Source: a bacterium | GTDB lineage: Bacteria; Bacillota_A; Clostridia; Lachnospirales; Lachnospiraceae | NCBI GenBank assembly: GCA_004562915.1 | Contig: SFQZ01000001.1 | Location: 1-64,000 of the forward strand | DNA: 64,000 nt | Direction: 5' to 3' | Shown: positions 1 through 7,580 of the stretch, in pieces | How positions within the stretch are numbered: the stretch's first letter is position 1 | How the letters are laid out: each line of letters starts with the position of its first letter | The notes under the pieces: model-generated | Seen by the model: the letters and a program-made list of their open reading frames with translations, nothing else | Databases searched by the model: none | What the model was told of the DNA's origin: nothing | Program-made: the position numbers and the translations under genes

Positions 1-35
1 TTAATCATCACCGAGTAGGATTCCCAAAGTAAAAC

Positions 36-55
36 AGCCCCGAATTGACGGGGCT
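36..55 (-). terminator. Intrinsic terminator downstream of the S1-domain protein gene
   Basis: A 7-bp perfect GC-rich hairpin (AGCCCCG/CGGGGCT, 6-nt loop) lies about 65 bases beyond the stop of the minus-strand gene at 119-958. On the minus strand it is followed by GTTTTACTTT, a short U tract. The first 35 bases of the window hold nothing I can assign. Confidence 0.6.
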
Positions 56-118
56 AATGTTTCACTTATTTTGGGACATTTTCAAAAATGCTTGACAGAG
101 ATTCTGTTCCTATCGTCA

Positions 119-958
119 TTACAAACGAAAGATTCTTTTTTCACGGATTTCTATTTTCTTCTCTTTCATCAGGTGGCCTACTGCACGCTTAAAGGCAGCC
201 TTACTTAATCCAAACTCCCTTTTAATGATTTCCGGAGAGACTCTGTCATCAAAAGGCAGAACCCCTGCAAATTCATCAAGTACCTTCAGCACCAGTGCAG
301 CATCTTCCTCAATCTGTTGGTATGCTTTTTTTCTTGGAGAAAGATTTAACTTTCCGTCTTCTCTGACGCTTGTAACTCGACAGCTGATGATCTCTCCCGG
401 CTGATAAACTCCCTGCGCTTCTTTCTTGGGAATAAGACCGGAATACTTATCATCCACTGCCACAAACACGCCAAAATTATCGCTCAGTTCATATACCCTT
501 CCCTTGACTTCATCTTCCACGATATAAGGGGAATTCTGCTGCAGATAAGGATATACTTTCATAGTAGCGCAAAGTCTGGAGCTTTTATCAATATATAATG
601 CTGCCAGAACTTCCTGACCTTTCTTTACATGAGCTGTCTGCTCTTTAAACGGAAGAAGAAGATCCTTTTCAAGTCCCCAGTCAAGGAAAGCGCCAATCTT
701 TCCCACATCTGCAACCTTCAAAAGTGCGGTCTCATGCAGCTGAATGACCGGTACCCTTGTGGTAGCGATCAGCCTGTCTGACGAATCTCTGTAAATAAAG
801 ACTTCCAGTGTATCTCCCGGTTCTGTTCCCTCAGGCACCTGTCTGCCCGGAAGCAACACTCTTTCATGCTCTCCGGCTGTCATTTCTTCACCCAGATACA
901 CACCAAAATCCACTTTCTTTACAACTTTTAATACTTGTCTTTTTCCCAATTCGATCAT
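119..958 (-). CDS. cvfB: CvfB/YitL-family S1-domain RNA-binding protein
   Basis: This 279-residue protein matches the CvfB family in length and layout. It has tandem S1-like OB folds, for example 'GKIGAFLDWGLEKDLLLPF' near residues 86-104 and 'DNFGVFVAVDDKYSGLIPK' near 160-178. It ends in a winged-helix region (about 225-279) with conserved 'FDDRVSPEIIKREFGLSKAAFKRAVG'-type residues. Known members bind RNA and affect expression of virulence or stress genes in Gram-positive bacteria; the role here is by homology only. The start is set by GGAGG eight bases before ATG. The gene follows the thioesterase at 1013-1714 by 54 bases, so the two are probably cotranscribed. Confidence 0.88.
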   Translation of the reverse strand: MIELGKRQVLKVVKKVDFGVYLGEEMTAGEHERVLLPGRQVPEGTEPGDTLEVFIYRDSSDRLIATTRVPVIQLHETALLKVADVGKIGAFLDWGLEKDLLLPFKEQTAHVKKGQEVLAALYIDKSSRLCATMKVYPYLQQNSPYIVEDEVKGRVYELSDNFGVFVAVDDKYSGLIPKKEAQGVYQPGEIISCRVTSVREDGKLNLSPRKKAYQQIEEDAALVLKVLDEFAGVLPFDDRVSPEIIKREFGLSKAAFKRAVGHLMKEKKIEIREKRIFRL

Positions 959-1012
959 TTACTTTCCTCCTGAATTTCCGTCCTTTTTTCTTTCGATATC
1001 TTTATCCTGTCA

Positions 1013-1714
1013 TTACCTGAATTCAACCACTGCATATGGTTTCCCATCGGGATCACATAGTGCTACCGTATAAATTTCATCTGTTTTCGCTGTTTTCGGA
1101 ATCATCACATCATCCAGCAGGGCCTGCTTTTTATACTCTGCCCGCATCTGGTGTATGTCATAATCTCCCGGAATATAATCCTGCGCCATACGGATATATT
1201 GAGTATTATTTACATGATGATTCGTATCCAGATGATGTTGCTTTACCGTAAAGCTTTCCATGGTATCTACAATTTGGGGCACCGGAATCTTTCTCGGAGC
1301 ATATTCCATGTCCAGTTTTTTTTCTGATTCGTAAGCTGCCCCTTCTTCCGGAAGAATTTTTGCAGGCATCCCTGTTTTTACATTTAAAAATGTCCAAACA
1401 GAATTGGCATAAGCCAGCACTTCTCCCTGATCGGTAAGAAGCTGAAAATTTCTCTCGCCGCAAAATCCCCTGAATCCATAAGGCCAGGTACATACACGAA
1501 TATTCTCTCCCATTTTTGGATATCTGTTGACACACACCTGCCAGGAAGCCAGTACCCAGGCATATCCTGCTTTTTCCAGCACTTCCATTCCTCTTCCTAC
1601 AGACTCCGAATGAAAGGTCGTACAATCCTGAAAATAATTCAAAAGACTGTTCAATGTTAATTTTTTGTCTTCTCCGATTTCGCTGTAACGCACGCGGCTG
1701 TCAAATGTATACAT
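1013..1714 (-). CDS. Acyl-ACP thioesterase (FatA/FatB-like, double hotdog fold)
   Basis: This 233-residue protein resembles the bacterial acyl-ACP thioesterase family, which releases fatty acids from acyl carrier protein in the cytoplasm. The N-terminal hotdog has 'VRYSEIGEDKKLTLNSLLNYFQDC' type sequence and a 'WVLASWQVCVNRYPKMGE' segment. The second hotdog carries the family's catalytic-region motif 'HHLDTNHHVNNTQY' (about residues 158-171), with the Asp-Asn-His trio expected for this fold. AGAGGAG five bases before ATG supports the start. It lies upstream of cvfB in the same direction. Confidence 0.88.
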   Translation of the reverse strand: MYTFDSRVRYSEIGEDKKLTLNSLLNYFQDCTTFHSESVGRGMEVLEKAGYAWVLASWQVCVNRYPKMGENIRVCTWPYGFRGFCGERNFQLLTDQGEVLAYANSVWTFLNVKTGMPAKILPEEGAAYESEKKLDMEYAPRKIPVPQIVDTMESFTVKQHHLDTNHHVNNTQYIRMAQDYIPGDYDIHQMRAEYKKQALLDDVMIPKTAKTDEIYTVALCDPDGKPYAVVEFR

Positions 1715-1746
1715 CTTAACTCCTCTTATCTCTTATCTCATACTAT

Positions 1747-1779
1747 CAAAAAAAGCCCCGGATGTTTATCCAAGGCTTT
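1747..1779 (-). terminator. Intrinsic terminator of the tRNA-Gln gene
   Basis: On the minus strand, just beyond the 3' end of the tRNA, a 12-bp stem (AAAGCCTTGGAT paired with ATCCGGGGCTTT, two G-U pairs) with loop AAAC is followed by seven T residues. This is a textbook rho-independent terminator. Confidence 0.85.
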
Positions 1780-1783
1780 AAGC

Positions 1784-1854
1784 TGGGCTACAAGGATTCG
1801 AACCTTGAAATGACGGAGTCAGAGTCCGTTGCCTTACCATTTGGCGATAGCCCA
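1784..1854 (-). tRNA. tRNA-Gln (anticodon CUG)
   Basis: The minus-strand sequence folds as a 71-nt cloverleaf. The acceptor arm is TGGGCTA/TAGCCCA, the anticodon stem ACGGA/TCCGT encloses loop CTCTGAC, and the T arm contains GGTTCGAATCC. The loop places CTG at positions 34-36, reading Gln codon CAG. The weak U-A first acceptor pair is typical of tRNA-Gln. CCA is not clearly encoded beyond the acceptor. The gene stands alone, with its own promoter and terminator. Confidence 0.93.
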
Positions 1855-1900
1855 TTAACATTTTGTCGTTGCAGTGTTTCGTACCTCAGCGACAAAATGT

Positions 1901-1929
1901 ATTATATAGTATCATTACTAAAAATGCAA
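1901..1929 (-). promoter_or_regulatory. Sigma-A-type promoter for tRNA-Gln
   Basis: On the minus strand, TTGCAT (1924-1929) is separated by exactly 17 bases from TATAAT (1901-1906). Transcription would begin near 1894 and run into the tRNA at 1854. An 11-bp inverted repeat (1858-1868 and 1890-1900) lies between the -10 box and the tRNA. Confidence 0.75.
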
Positions 1930-1977
1930 GTACTTTTTTTAAATTTTTTTAATTTTTTCAAATTTTCTTTTTTTGCA

Positions 1978-3150
1978 CTATGCCACAAAACTTTTTTCAA
2001 CTGTGATCACGCACTGATAACGGGAATCAACCTCACTCATACAGCGGGCAATCTGTTTTTCCAGATTTTTCTGTTTTTCCTTGTCATAAGAAAATGGTAC
2101 CAACACATCAAAAATCAGATTGATACGTTTTTCTCCCCATACCATCCGAAAATCATGGAACGTCGTTTCCGGATCCAGATCTTTAACAACTTTTTCAAGA
2201 GTTTCTTTCACTGCCAACACGCGCTCATCCCGTACTTCTACCGGATCCATATGGATCACCAGAAAAATTCCCAGTTTTTTCGACACTTCCCGCTCGATCC
2301 GGTCAATAATTTCGTGAGAAGCTTCAATATCTATATCTCTGGGTACTTCGGCATGGATAGATGCCATACTGCGATTTGGTCCGTAATTATGCACGATCAG
2401 ATCATGTGTCCCGGCAATTCCTTCATAGCTTTCCACTTCCTGCTTTATCTTTGCCGCCAGTTCCGGATCTGCCGCCTGCCCGATCAATGGTTCCAACGTG
2501 TCTTTTGCAATTCCCACGCCGGCCCACATAACGATCAAGGATACCACCAGACCGGCAATCGCATCTATATTAAATCCTGTAAATGTACATACTAATATAG
2601 AAAGTATTGTGGCACTGGTGGTGATCACATCGCCCATGGAATCGGCTGCTGTTGCCAGCATCACCTTGGAATCAATTTTCTTTCCCAGTTTTCTGTTAAA
2701 ATATGCAAGCCACAGTTTCACACCGATCGACAGAACCAGAATCAAAAAAGGAACCAGCTCAAATGTAATCTCTTCCGGATTTTTCAATTTCCCGATACTG
2801 GATTTCAAAAAGGAAAATCCTACTTCAATAACCAGAAATGCCACTACCAGGGCAGCTATGTATTCGATACGTCCATGTCCGAAAGGATGCTCCTCATCCG
2901 CCGGTTTTTCTGCCATCTTCACTCCTACAAAACTGATAATGGAGGATGCCGCATCCGACAGGTTATTGAATCCATCCGCCATAACAGATATACTATGCAT
3001 CAGTGCTCCTATTAAAAACTTTGCTGCAAACAGAAGAACGTTACAGAAAATCCCTACGATACTGCTGAGAACCCCATAAGACGTACGAACCTGCACATCC
3101 TCTGTCTGTTCATAATTCTTTACGAACTTATGAACCAAAAAATCAGTCAT
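1978..3150 (-). CDS. Cation diffusion facilitator (CDF) metal efflux transporter
   Basis: This protein of about 390 residues is a membrane CDF exporter of divalent metals such as Zn2+, Fe2+ or Mn2+. It shows the typical six-helix N-terminal half with metal-site motifs 'ADGFNNLSDAASS' (helix II) and 'ATAADSMGDVITTSA' (helix V), and the 'EEHPFGHGRIEYIAAL' segment. A cytoplasmic C-terminal domain (from about residue 215) has 'GTHDLIVHNYGPNRSMASIHAEVP'. An upstream in-frame ATG at 3168 exists, but the second ATG has AGAGGG seven bases before it and is preferred. The gene is divergent from pncB. The metal cannot be read from sequence. Confidence 0.9.
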   Translation of the reverse strand: MTDFLVHKFVKNYEQTEDVQVRTSYGVLSSIVGIFCNVLLFAAKFLIGALMHSISVMADGFNNLSDAASSIISFVGVKMAEKPADEEHPFGHGRIEYIAALVVAFLVIEVGFSFLKSSIGKLKNPEEITFELVPFLILVLSIGVKLWLAYFNRKLGKKIDSKVMLATAADSMGDVITTSATILSILVCTFTGFNIDAIAGLVVSLIVMWAGVGIAKDTLEPLIGQAADPELAAKIKQEVESYEGIAGTHDLIVHNYGPNRSMASIHAEVPRDIDIEASHEIIDRIEREVSKKLGIFLVIHMDPVEVRDERVLAVKETLEKVVKDLDPETTFHDFRMVWGEKRINLIFDVLVPFSYDKEKQKNLEKQIARCMSEVDSRYQCVITVEKSFVA

Positions 3151-3244
3151 TTTTATCCCTCTTTTCATTGTCTTATCATGATTATTACCATCCTAATCAT
3201 TTTTCCTTCTTGCGTCAAGAGATATTTGAAATCTCCCGAATCCA

Positions 3245-3273
3245 TTTACATTATTTTTGCAAAATGCTATAAT
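3245..3273 (+). promoter_or_regulatory. Promoter of pncB
   Basis: TTTACA (3245-3250) and TATAAT (3268-3273) are separated by 17 bases, 30 bases upstream of the pncB ATG. They lie in the divergent space shared with the CDF transporter gene. Confidence 0.75.
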
Positions 3274-3303
3274 AAACCCATATTGAAATACGGAGGCGTA
3301 AGC

Positions 3304-4773
3304 ATGAGAGCTTTAGATTTAACTTTATTGACTGATTTATATGAACTGACGATGATGCAGGGATACTTTAAAAATCCCACAGACCAGATCGTTGTATTCG
3401 ATGCCTTTTACAGGCAGAATCCCTGCGACGGTGGATTCGCTGTTTGTGCCGGTCTGGAACAGATCATCGAATATATCCGTGACCTTCATTTTTCACCTGA
3501 CGATGTGGACTATCTCAGAAGCCTGAACATCTTTGATGAGGACTTTCTTGAATATCTGAGAGGATTTCATTTTACAGGTGATATTTATGCGATTCCGGAA
3601 GGTACCGTTGTATTTCCACGAGAACCTCTCCTGAAGGTCGTGGCTCCTGTGATGGAGGCTCAGCTTGTGGAAACTGCCATTCTGAACATCATCAACCACC
3701 AGAGTCTGATTGCGACGAAAGCTGCAAGAGTTGTATACGCAGCCAGAGGAGACGGAATCATGGAATTCGGACTGCGCCGCGCCCAGGGACCGGATGCCGG
3801 TATCTACGGTGCCCGTGCTGCTGTCATCGCCGGATGTGTGGGTACTTCCAATGTCCTTACCGGAAAAATGTTTCACGTACCGGTCAAAGGAACACATGCA
3901 CACAGCTGGATCATGAGTTTCCCTGACGAATATACCGCATTCAAAACATATGCAGAGATGTATCCGGATGCATGTATTCTTCTGGTAGATACCTACGATG
4001 TACTGGATTCCGGTGTTCCCAATGCGATCCGTGTTTTCCAGGAAATGAAAGCAAAGAAACCGGACTTTAAAAATTATGGTATCCGTATCGACAGCGGAGA
4101 CCTGGCATACCTTTCAAAAGAAGCTTATAAGATGCTGGATGCTGCCGGTTTTGGCGATGCTGTCATTTCCGCTTCCAGTGATCTTGACGAATATCTGATC
4201 GACAGTTTGAAAGTACAGGGTGCAAAGATCAATTCCTGGGGCGTAGGAACCAATCTTATTACTTCCAAAGATTGCCCTGCTTTCGGTGGTGTATATAAAC
4301 TTGCCGCAATCAAGGACAAGGGAGATGACGATTTTGTCCCGAAGATTAAGTTGTCTGAAAACACCGAGAAAATCACGAACCCGGGCAATAAAACAGTCTA
4401 CCGGATCTATGACAAAGAAACAGGAAAGATTCGTGCAGATTTGATCTGTCTCGCAGATGAAGTATTCGATGAGTCAGAAGATATGATTATCTTTGATCCT
4501 ATTGAGACCTGGAAAAAGACCAAAATCAAAGGTGGCTCTTATACCCTCCGGGAACTTCTGGTTCCTGTTTTCCAGAAGGGACTTTGTGTCTATACTTCTC
4601 CGACAGTCATGGAAATGCAGGAAATCTGCAAGAAAGAACAGGAAACTCTGTGGCCGGAAACTCGTCGTCTCATTAACCCGCATCATGTTTATGTAGACCT
4701 TTCAGACAAGCTCTATAAAGTAAAATCTGAGCTGCTGGAAGAGATGAGCATGAAAGCTCTTCAATTAAAATAA
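3304..4773 (+). CDS. pncB: Nicotinate phosphoribosyltransferase
   Basis: This 489-residue cytoplasmic enzyme of NAD salvage makes nicotinate mononucleotide from nicotinate and PRPP, coupled to ATP. Recognisable segments are 'LLTDLYELTMMQGYF' at the N terminus, 'MEFGLRRAQGPDAG' in the substrate site, 'GTHAHSWIMSF', and 'YGIRIDSGDLAYLSK' with the later 'WGVGTNLITS'. The length fits the longer bacterial class. The reading frame is open further upstream, but GGAGG eight bases before ATG 3304 and the promoter at 3245-3273 fix this start. A terminator follows directly. Confidence 0.93.
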   Translation: MRALDLTLLTDLYELTMMQGYFKNPTDQIVVFDAFYRQNPCDGGFAVCAGLEQIIEYIRDLHFSPDDVDYLRSLNIFDEDFLEYLRGFHFTGDIYAIPEGTVVFPREPLLKVVAPVMEAQLVETAILNIINHQSLIATKAARVVYAARGDGIMEFGLRRAQGPDAGIYGARAAVIAGCVGTSNVLTGKMFHVPVKGTHAHSWIMSFPDEYTAFKTYAEMYPDACILLVDTYDVLDSGVPNAIRVFQEMKAKKPDFKNYGIRIDSGDLAYLSKEAYKMLDAAGFGDAVISASSDLDEYLIDSLKVQGAKINSWGVGTNLITSKDCPAFGGVYKLAAIKDKGDDDFVPKIKLSENTEKITNPGNKTVYRIYDKETGKIRADLICLADEVFDESEDMIIFDPIETWKKTKIKGGSYTLRELLVPVFQKGLCVYTSPTVMEMQEICKKEQETLWPETRRLINPHHVYVDLSDKLYKVKSELLEEMSMKALQLK

Positions 4774-4779
4774 TTTATT

Positions 4780-4836
4780 ACCCGGAATTTTTACTCTACG
4801 TACTTAACAGCAGTAAAATTTCCGGGTCTTTTTTTG
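4780..4836 (+). terminator. Intrinsic terminator of pncB
   Basis: ACCCGGAAATTTTACT-type arms flank an internal loop: 4780-4795 pairs imperfectly with 4811-4826. The hairpin is followed by CTTTTTTTG. It lies six bases past the pncB stop codon. Confidence 0.85.
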
Positions 4837-4892
4837 CTCGCCGATACATATCATAATTAAGTGATAAAAAGTATTACCTGTGTAAGGAGATT

Positions 4893-5459
4893 ATGCCGAT
4901 GGACTGTACGATTCTGGTAAACCGGGAGCACAAACTGGCTCCCACCTATATTCCCTCTTGTCTTACAGAAGTACCGATTTTATTTGATGCCCCATCAAAG
5001 GATCCCAAACGGCTGATGGCTCTTCCTGCCGCCCGGGCCGCCGGTAAATTATTCTCCGCTGCCAGAGAGCAGGGAATTTTTCTGTACGGTATTTCCGGCT
5101 ATCGGTCATATGAACGTCAAAAGGAACTCTATGAAGAACGAATGAAAACAGGCGAACCATCTTATGTCAACTTATATATTGCTCCTCCCGGTGCCAGTGA
5201 ACATCAGACCGGGCTGGCTCTTGATGTTTCCTGTCCCTCTGTCGATCTGCAGCTGGAAGACCGTTTTTCTGAAACAAAAGAAGGACAATGGCTCTCTGCC
5301 AATGCCCCTTTGTTTGGATTTGTTTTGCGCTATCCCAAAGGCAAGGAAATGATCACAGGATACGCCTGGGAACCATGGCATATTCGGTATGTGACAAAAT
5401 CTCTTGCTCTGTATCTGACTCTTACAGGACTTACTCTGGAAGAGTACCATGAACAATAA
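4893..5459 (+). CDS. M15-family D-alanyl-D-alanine carboxypeptidase (VanY/LdcB-like)
   Basis: This 188-residue peptidase-type protein has the M15B zinc-site motifs 'SGYRSYERQ' (about 68-76), 'SEHQTGLALDV' (102-112, ligands His104 and Asp111) and 'EPWHIRYV' (160-167, with Glu160 and His163). Members trim D-Ala or D-lactate ends or tetrapeptides of peptidoglycan. No signal peptide or membrane anchor is seen, which is unusual for an enzyme whose substrate is in the wall. AAGGAG is only 3 bases from the first ATG and 9 from a second at 4899, which may be the true start. It converges with spoVT, 17 bases apart. Confidence 0.85.
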   Translation: MPMDCTILVNREHKLAPTYIPSCLTEVPILFDAPSKDPKRLMALPAARAAGKLFSAAREQGIFLYGISGYRSYERQKELYEERMKTGEPSYVNLYIAPPGASEHQTGLALDVSCPSVDLQLEDRFSETKEGQWLSANAPLFGFVLRYPKGKEMITGYAWEPWHIRYVTKSLALYLTLTGLTLEEYHEQ

Positions 5460-5476
5460 AACTCCCGCACATTTTC

Positions 5477-6025
5477 TCAACTTTCCATCTGCCGTCCGAG
5501 AAATCCTGCTGCTATCTGAGCAAGTTTTTTTTCTGTTTCCGTAAGTGGACTGGAATCTTTTTTATTCAAAATGATCACGGCACCGATCGCATCTCCTGCT
5601 GAAATAATCGGCTGAATGATTTCAGCACCCGTCTGTTCCTTCTCTTCTTCCACCACAGGAATACGATATCGATCTTTTCCGTCGGTACAGATCACATCCC
5701 TGTTGCGGATCATCTCCTCCACTTCCTTACTTATTGGCTTTCCCAGATACTCTTGCTGCCTGGGTCCTCCCGCCGCCACAATCTGGTCATGATCCGAGAT
5801 ACAGATCAAATGTCCCAATGCCTGTGCCATGGCCTGCGTGTATTCCCTGGACAAGTTTCCCAATTCCTCTATCGGAGAGTATTTTTTCAGGACGATTTCT
5901 CCTTCCCGTCCCGTAAAAATCTCCATCGGCTCTCCTTCCCGGATCCGAAGTGTCCGGCGGATTTCCTTTGGAATCACAACCCGTCCCAGATCATCAATTC
6001 TACGGACAATTCCTGTTGCTTTCAT
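5477..6025 (-). CDS. spoVT: Stage V sporulation protein T (AbrB-family regulator)
   Basis: This 182-residue protein has an N-terminal swapped-hairpin AbrB/MazE DNA-binding domain ('TGIVRRIDDLGRVVIPKEIRR', residues 4-24). A GAF-like C-terminal domain covers about 60-180. The length and two-domain layout match SpoVT, which tunes sigma-G-dependent gene expression in the forespore. Its presence argues that the host forms endospores. GGAGG nine bases before ATG supports the start. In many clostridia spoVT lies near pth-mfd-prsA; here those genes are 40 kb away. Confidence 0.93.
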   Translation of the reverse strand: MKATGIVRRIDDLGRVVIPKEIRRTLRIREGEPMEIFTGREGEIVLKKYSPIEELGNLSREYTQAMAQALGHLICISDHDQIVAAGGPRQQEYLGKPISKEVEEMIRNRDVICTDGKDRYRIPVVEEEKEQTGAEIIQPIISAGDAIGAVIILNKKDSSPLTETEKKLAQIAAGFLGRQMES

Positions 6026-6229
6026 ATAAGAGTTCCTCCATTTACTGTACTTTCCATTGCTGGAAATAGTATCTGTAAATAGAAGAATTTTATGCGTTTA
6101 TCGAAAGAAGAATACATCGACCGACCATTTCCAGTTGTCTTTTTCTTAAAGCACTATTACCATATAAATTGCATAACCTTTCATATTCACACTACCTTGC
6201 CCAAAGCATATCCCATATCTTATCAGGAT

Positions 6230-6469
6230 TCAATCAAGATAAGTCCCGCAATCGTGATGCAGATACTGTTTTTTAATGTGAATGATGAGTGATCCATCCG
6301 GCTGTGGAATTTCTTCTACAATTTTATACTTTGTATTTTTCTTCTCCAACAGTCTTTTATAATGTTCATATTCTTCATTCACCATTTTTACCGCCATCTC
6401 ATGGTCGATATCTTCTTTTAACTGAAAATGTACTGTCTGTTCCAGACAGGCTGTCTTGATCCGTTTCAT
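6230..6469 (-). CDS. Small conserved-looking hypothetical protein
   Basis: This 79-residue soluble protein starts 'MKRIKTACLEQTVHF' and ends 'HDCGTYLD'. It is rich in charged residues and predicted alpha/beta, with no motif I recognise. An upstream GTG in frame overlaps the ribosome binding site. AGGAGG eight bases before ATG 6469 decides the start. No partner is obvious; the flanking spoVT and HAD genes are separated from it by 150-200 bases. Confidence 0.7.
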   Translation of the reverse strand: MKRIKTACLEQTVHFQLKEDIDHEMAVKMVNEEYEHYKRLLEKKNTKYKIVEEIPQPDGSLIIHIKKQYLHHDCGTYLD

Positions 6470-6627
6470 AATTAGCACCTCCTGAAATTTGATTCTATTT
6501 TATCATTCTTTTTCAGGAGATTTCTAATAAAAAATAACCTACAGATTGCATTTTCGTCACTTTGACCACGCAAATACGATTTATTATTGTGTATTTTGTC
6601 TTTTCCCTTTTCTGAGTCAGTTTCTGA

Positions 6628-7470
6628 TTACATCCTCAGATTTTTCCGAAATGCTTTGATCAGCTCCTCTTCATACTCCCCGGCATAGCTGCCTTCCGTG
6701 AACCGCTTTACTACCTCCGGAAATTGTCTCCATGATTTTCTCTCCTGGTAGGCGAGTACCGGATAAAACAGTACCCCTGCCTCTTTGGCTGCCTCAAGAT
6801 CTGCCGGTGCATCTCCGATCATAATCACATGATCCGGTGTGTATCCCTTTTCCAGAAGAGATTTCAGGCAATCACTCTTAATTCCCATCTCCTGAGACAT
6901 CAAAAGATCGATATATTGATAAATATCGTATGTCTCCCATTCTTTTTCAATCTCATCTCCGTTGGCTGCCGTAACGATCACAACATCCGCATACTCTCTG
7001 GCGATCTGCAGTGCCTCTTCCGTACCATCAAACGGCTGCTTTCTGTTATCTGAGATCATAACCATGGATTTATTCACCAGATCCGCCCATTCCAGTGCTT
7101 TTTTCATGCAGACACTGCCCTTTTCTGCACATGCTTTCTCCAGACTTGGGATGGAAAGTTCGTCTGTTGTTCTTACCCACTCCAGATAGTCTTCCAATCC
7201 TTCCAGACGCATATAATTGTCCTGAATGTCAGAAAGCACCATCGCCAGTCCCTGGAATCTGTTAGCACCGCGCCCGCTGCTTACAAGATTCACTCTTCTC
7301 CAAAGATCAATAATTTCATCCTTAAATTCACTCAATCCCCATTCATGCACCAGACAAGGCCCCAGACAACGCATATGCTTCACGTCCATGGTATCCATTA
7401 CGCATCCGTCCGAATCGATGCAAATGAGAAACTCTTTTGTTTTTGCAAAATCATTCCACGTTTTTTCCAC
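6628..7470 (-). CDS. HAD-superfamily hydrolase
   Basis: This 280-residue protein has the HAD nucleophile motif 'CIDSDGCVMDTMD' (about residues 17-29), a long helical cap, motif II 'VIVTAANG' (about 168-175), and the acidic motif 'HVIMIGDAPADLEAAKEAG' (about 223-241). It is therefore a phosphatase-like enzyme of unknown substrate. The start is GTG with only a weak ribosome binding site. It lies 110 bases downstream of the choline transporter gene in the same direction, so a link with phosphocholine metabolism is possible but unproven. Confidence 0.82.
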   Translation of the reverse strand: MEKTWNDFAKTKEFLICIDSDGCVMDTMDVKHMRCLGPCLVHEWGLSEFKDEIIDLWRRVNLVSSGRGANRFQGLAMVLSDIQDNYMRLEGLEDYLEWVRTTDELSIPSLEKACAEKGSVCMKKALEWADLVNKSMVMISDNRKQPFDGTEEALQIAREYADVVIVTAANGDEIEKEWETYDIYQYIDLLMSQEMGIKSDCLKSLLEKGYTPDHVIMIGDAPADLEAAKEAGVLFYPVLAYQERKSWRQFPEVVKRFTEGSYAGEYEEELIKAFRKNLRM

Positions 7471-7580
7471 TTCTTACTTACCCGCTCTTTCCAATATGTA
7501 ATAATGTTGTTTCGTATATTTCATTATACGCTTCCATACACTTTGCCGCAATAAAGATTAACGGGTTTTTTACAAATATT

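Noticed and set aside
91..120. TTGACA on the plus strand at 91-96 as a promoter
   Set aside because: No good -10 box at the right distance and it would read antisense into the S1-domain protein gene.
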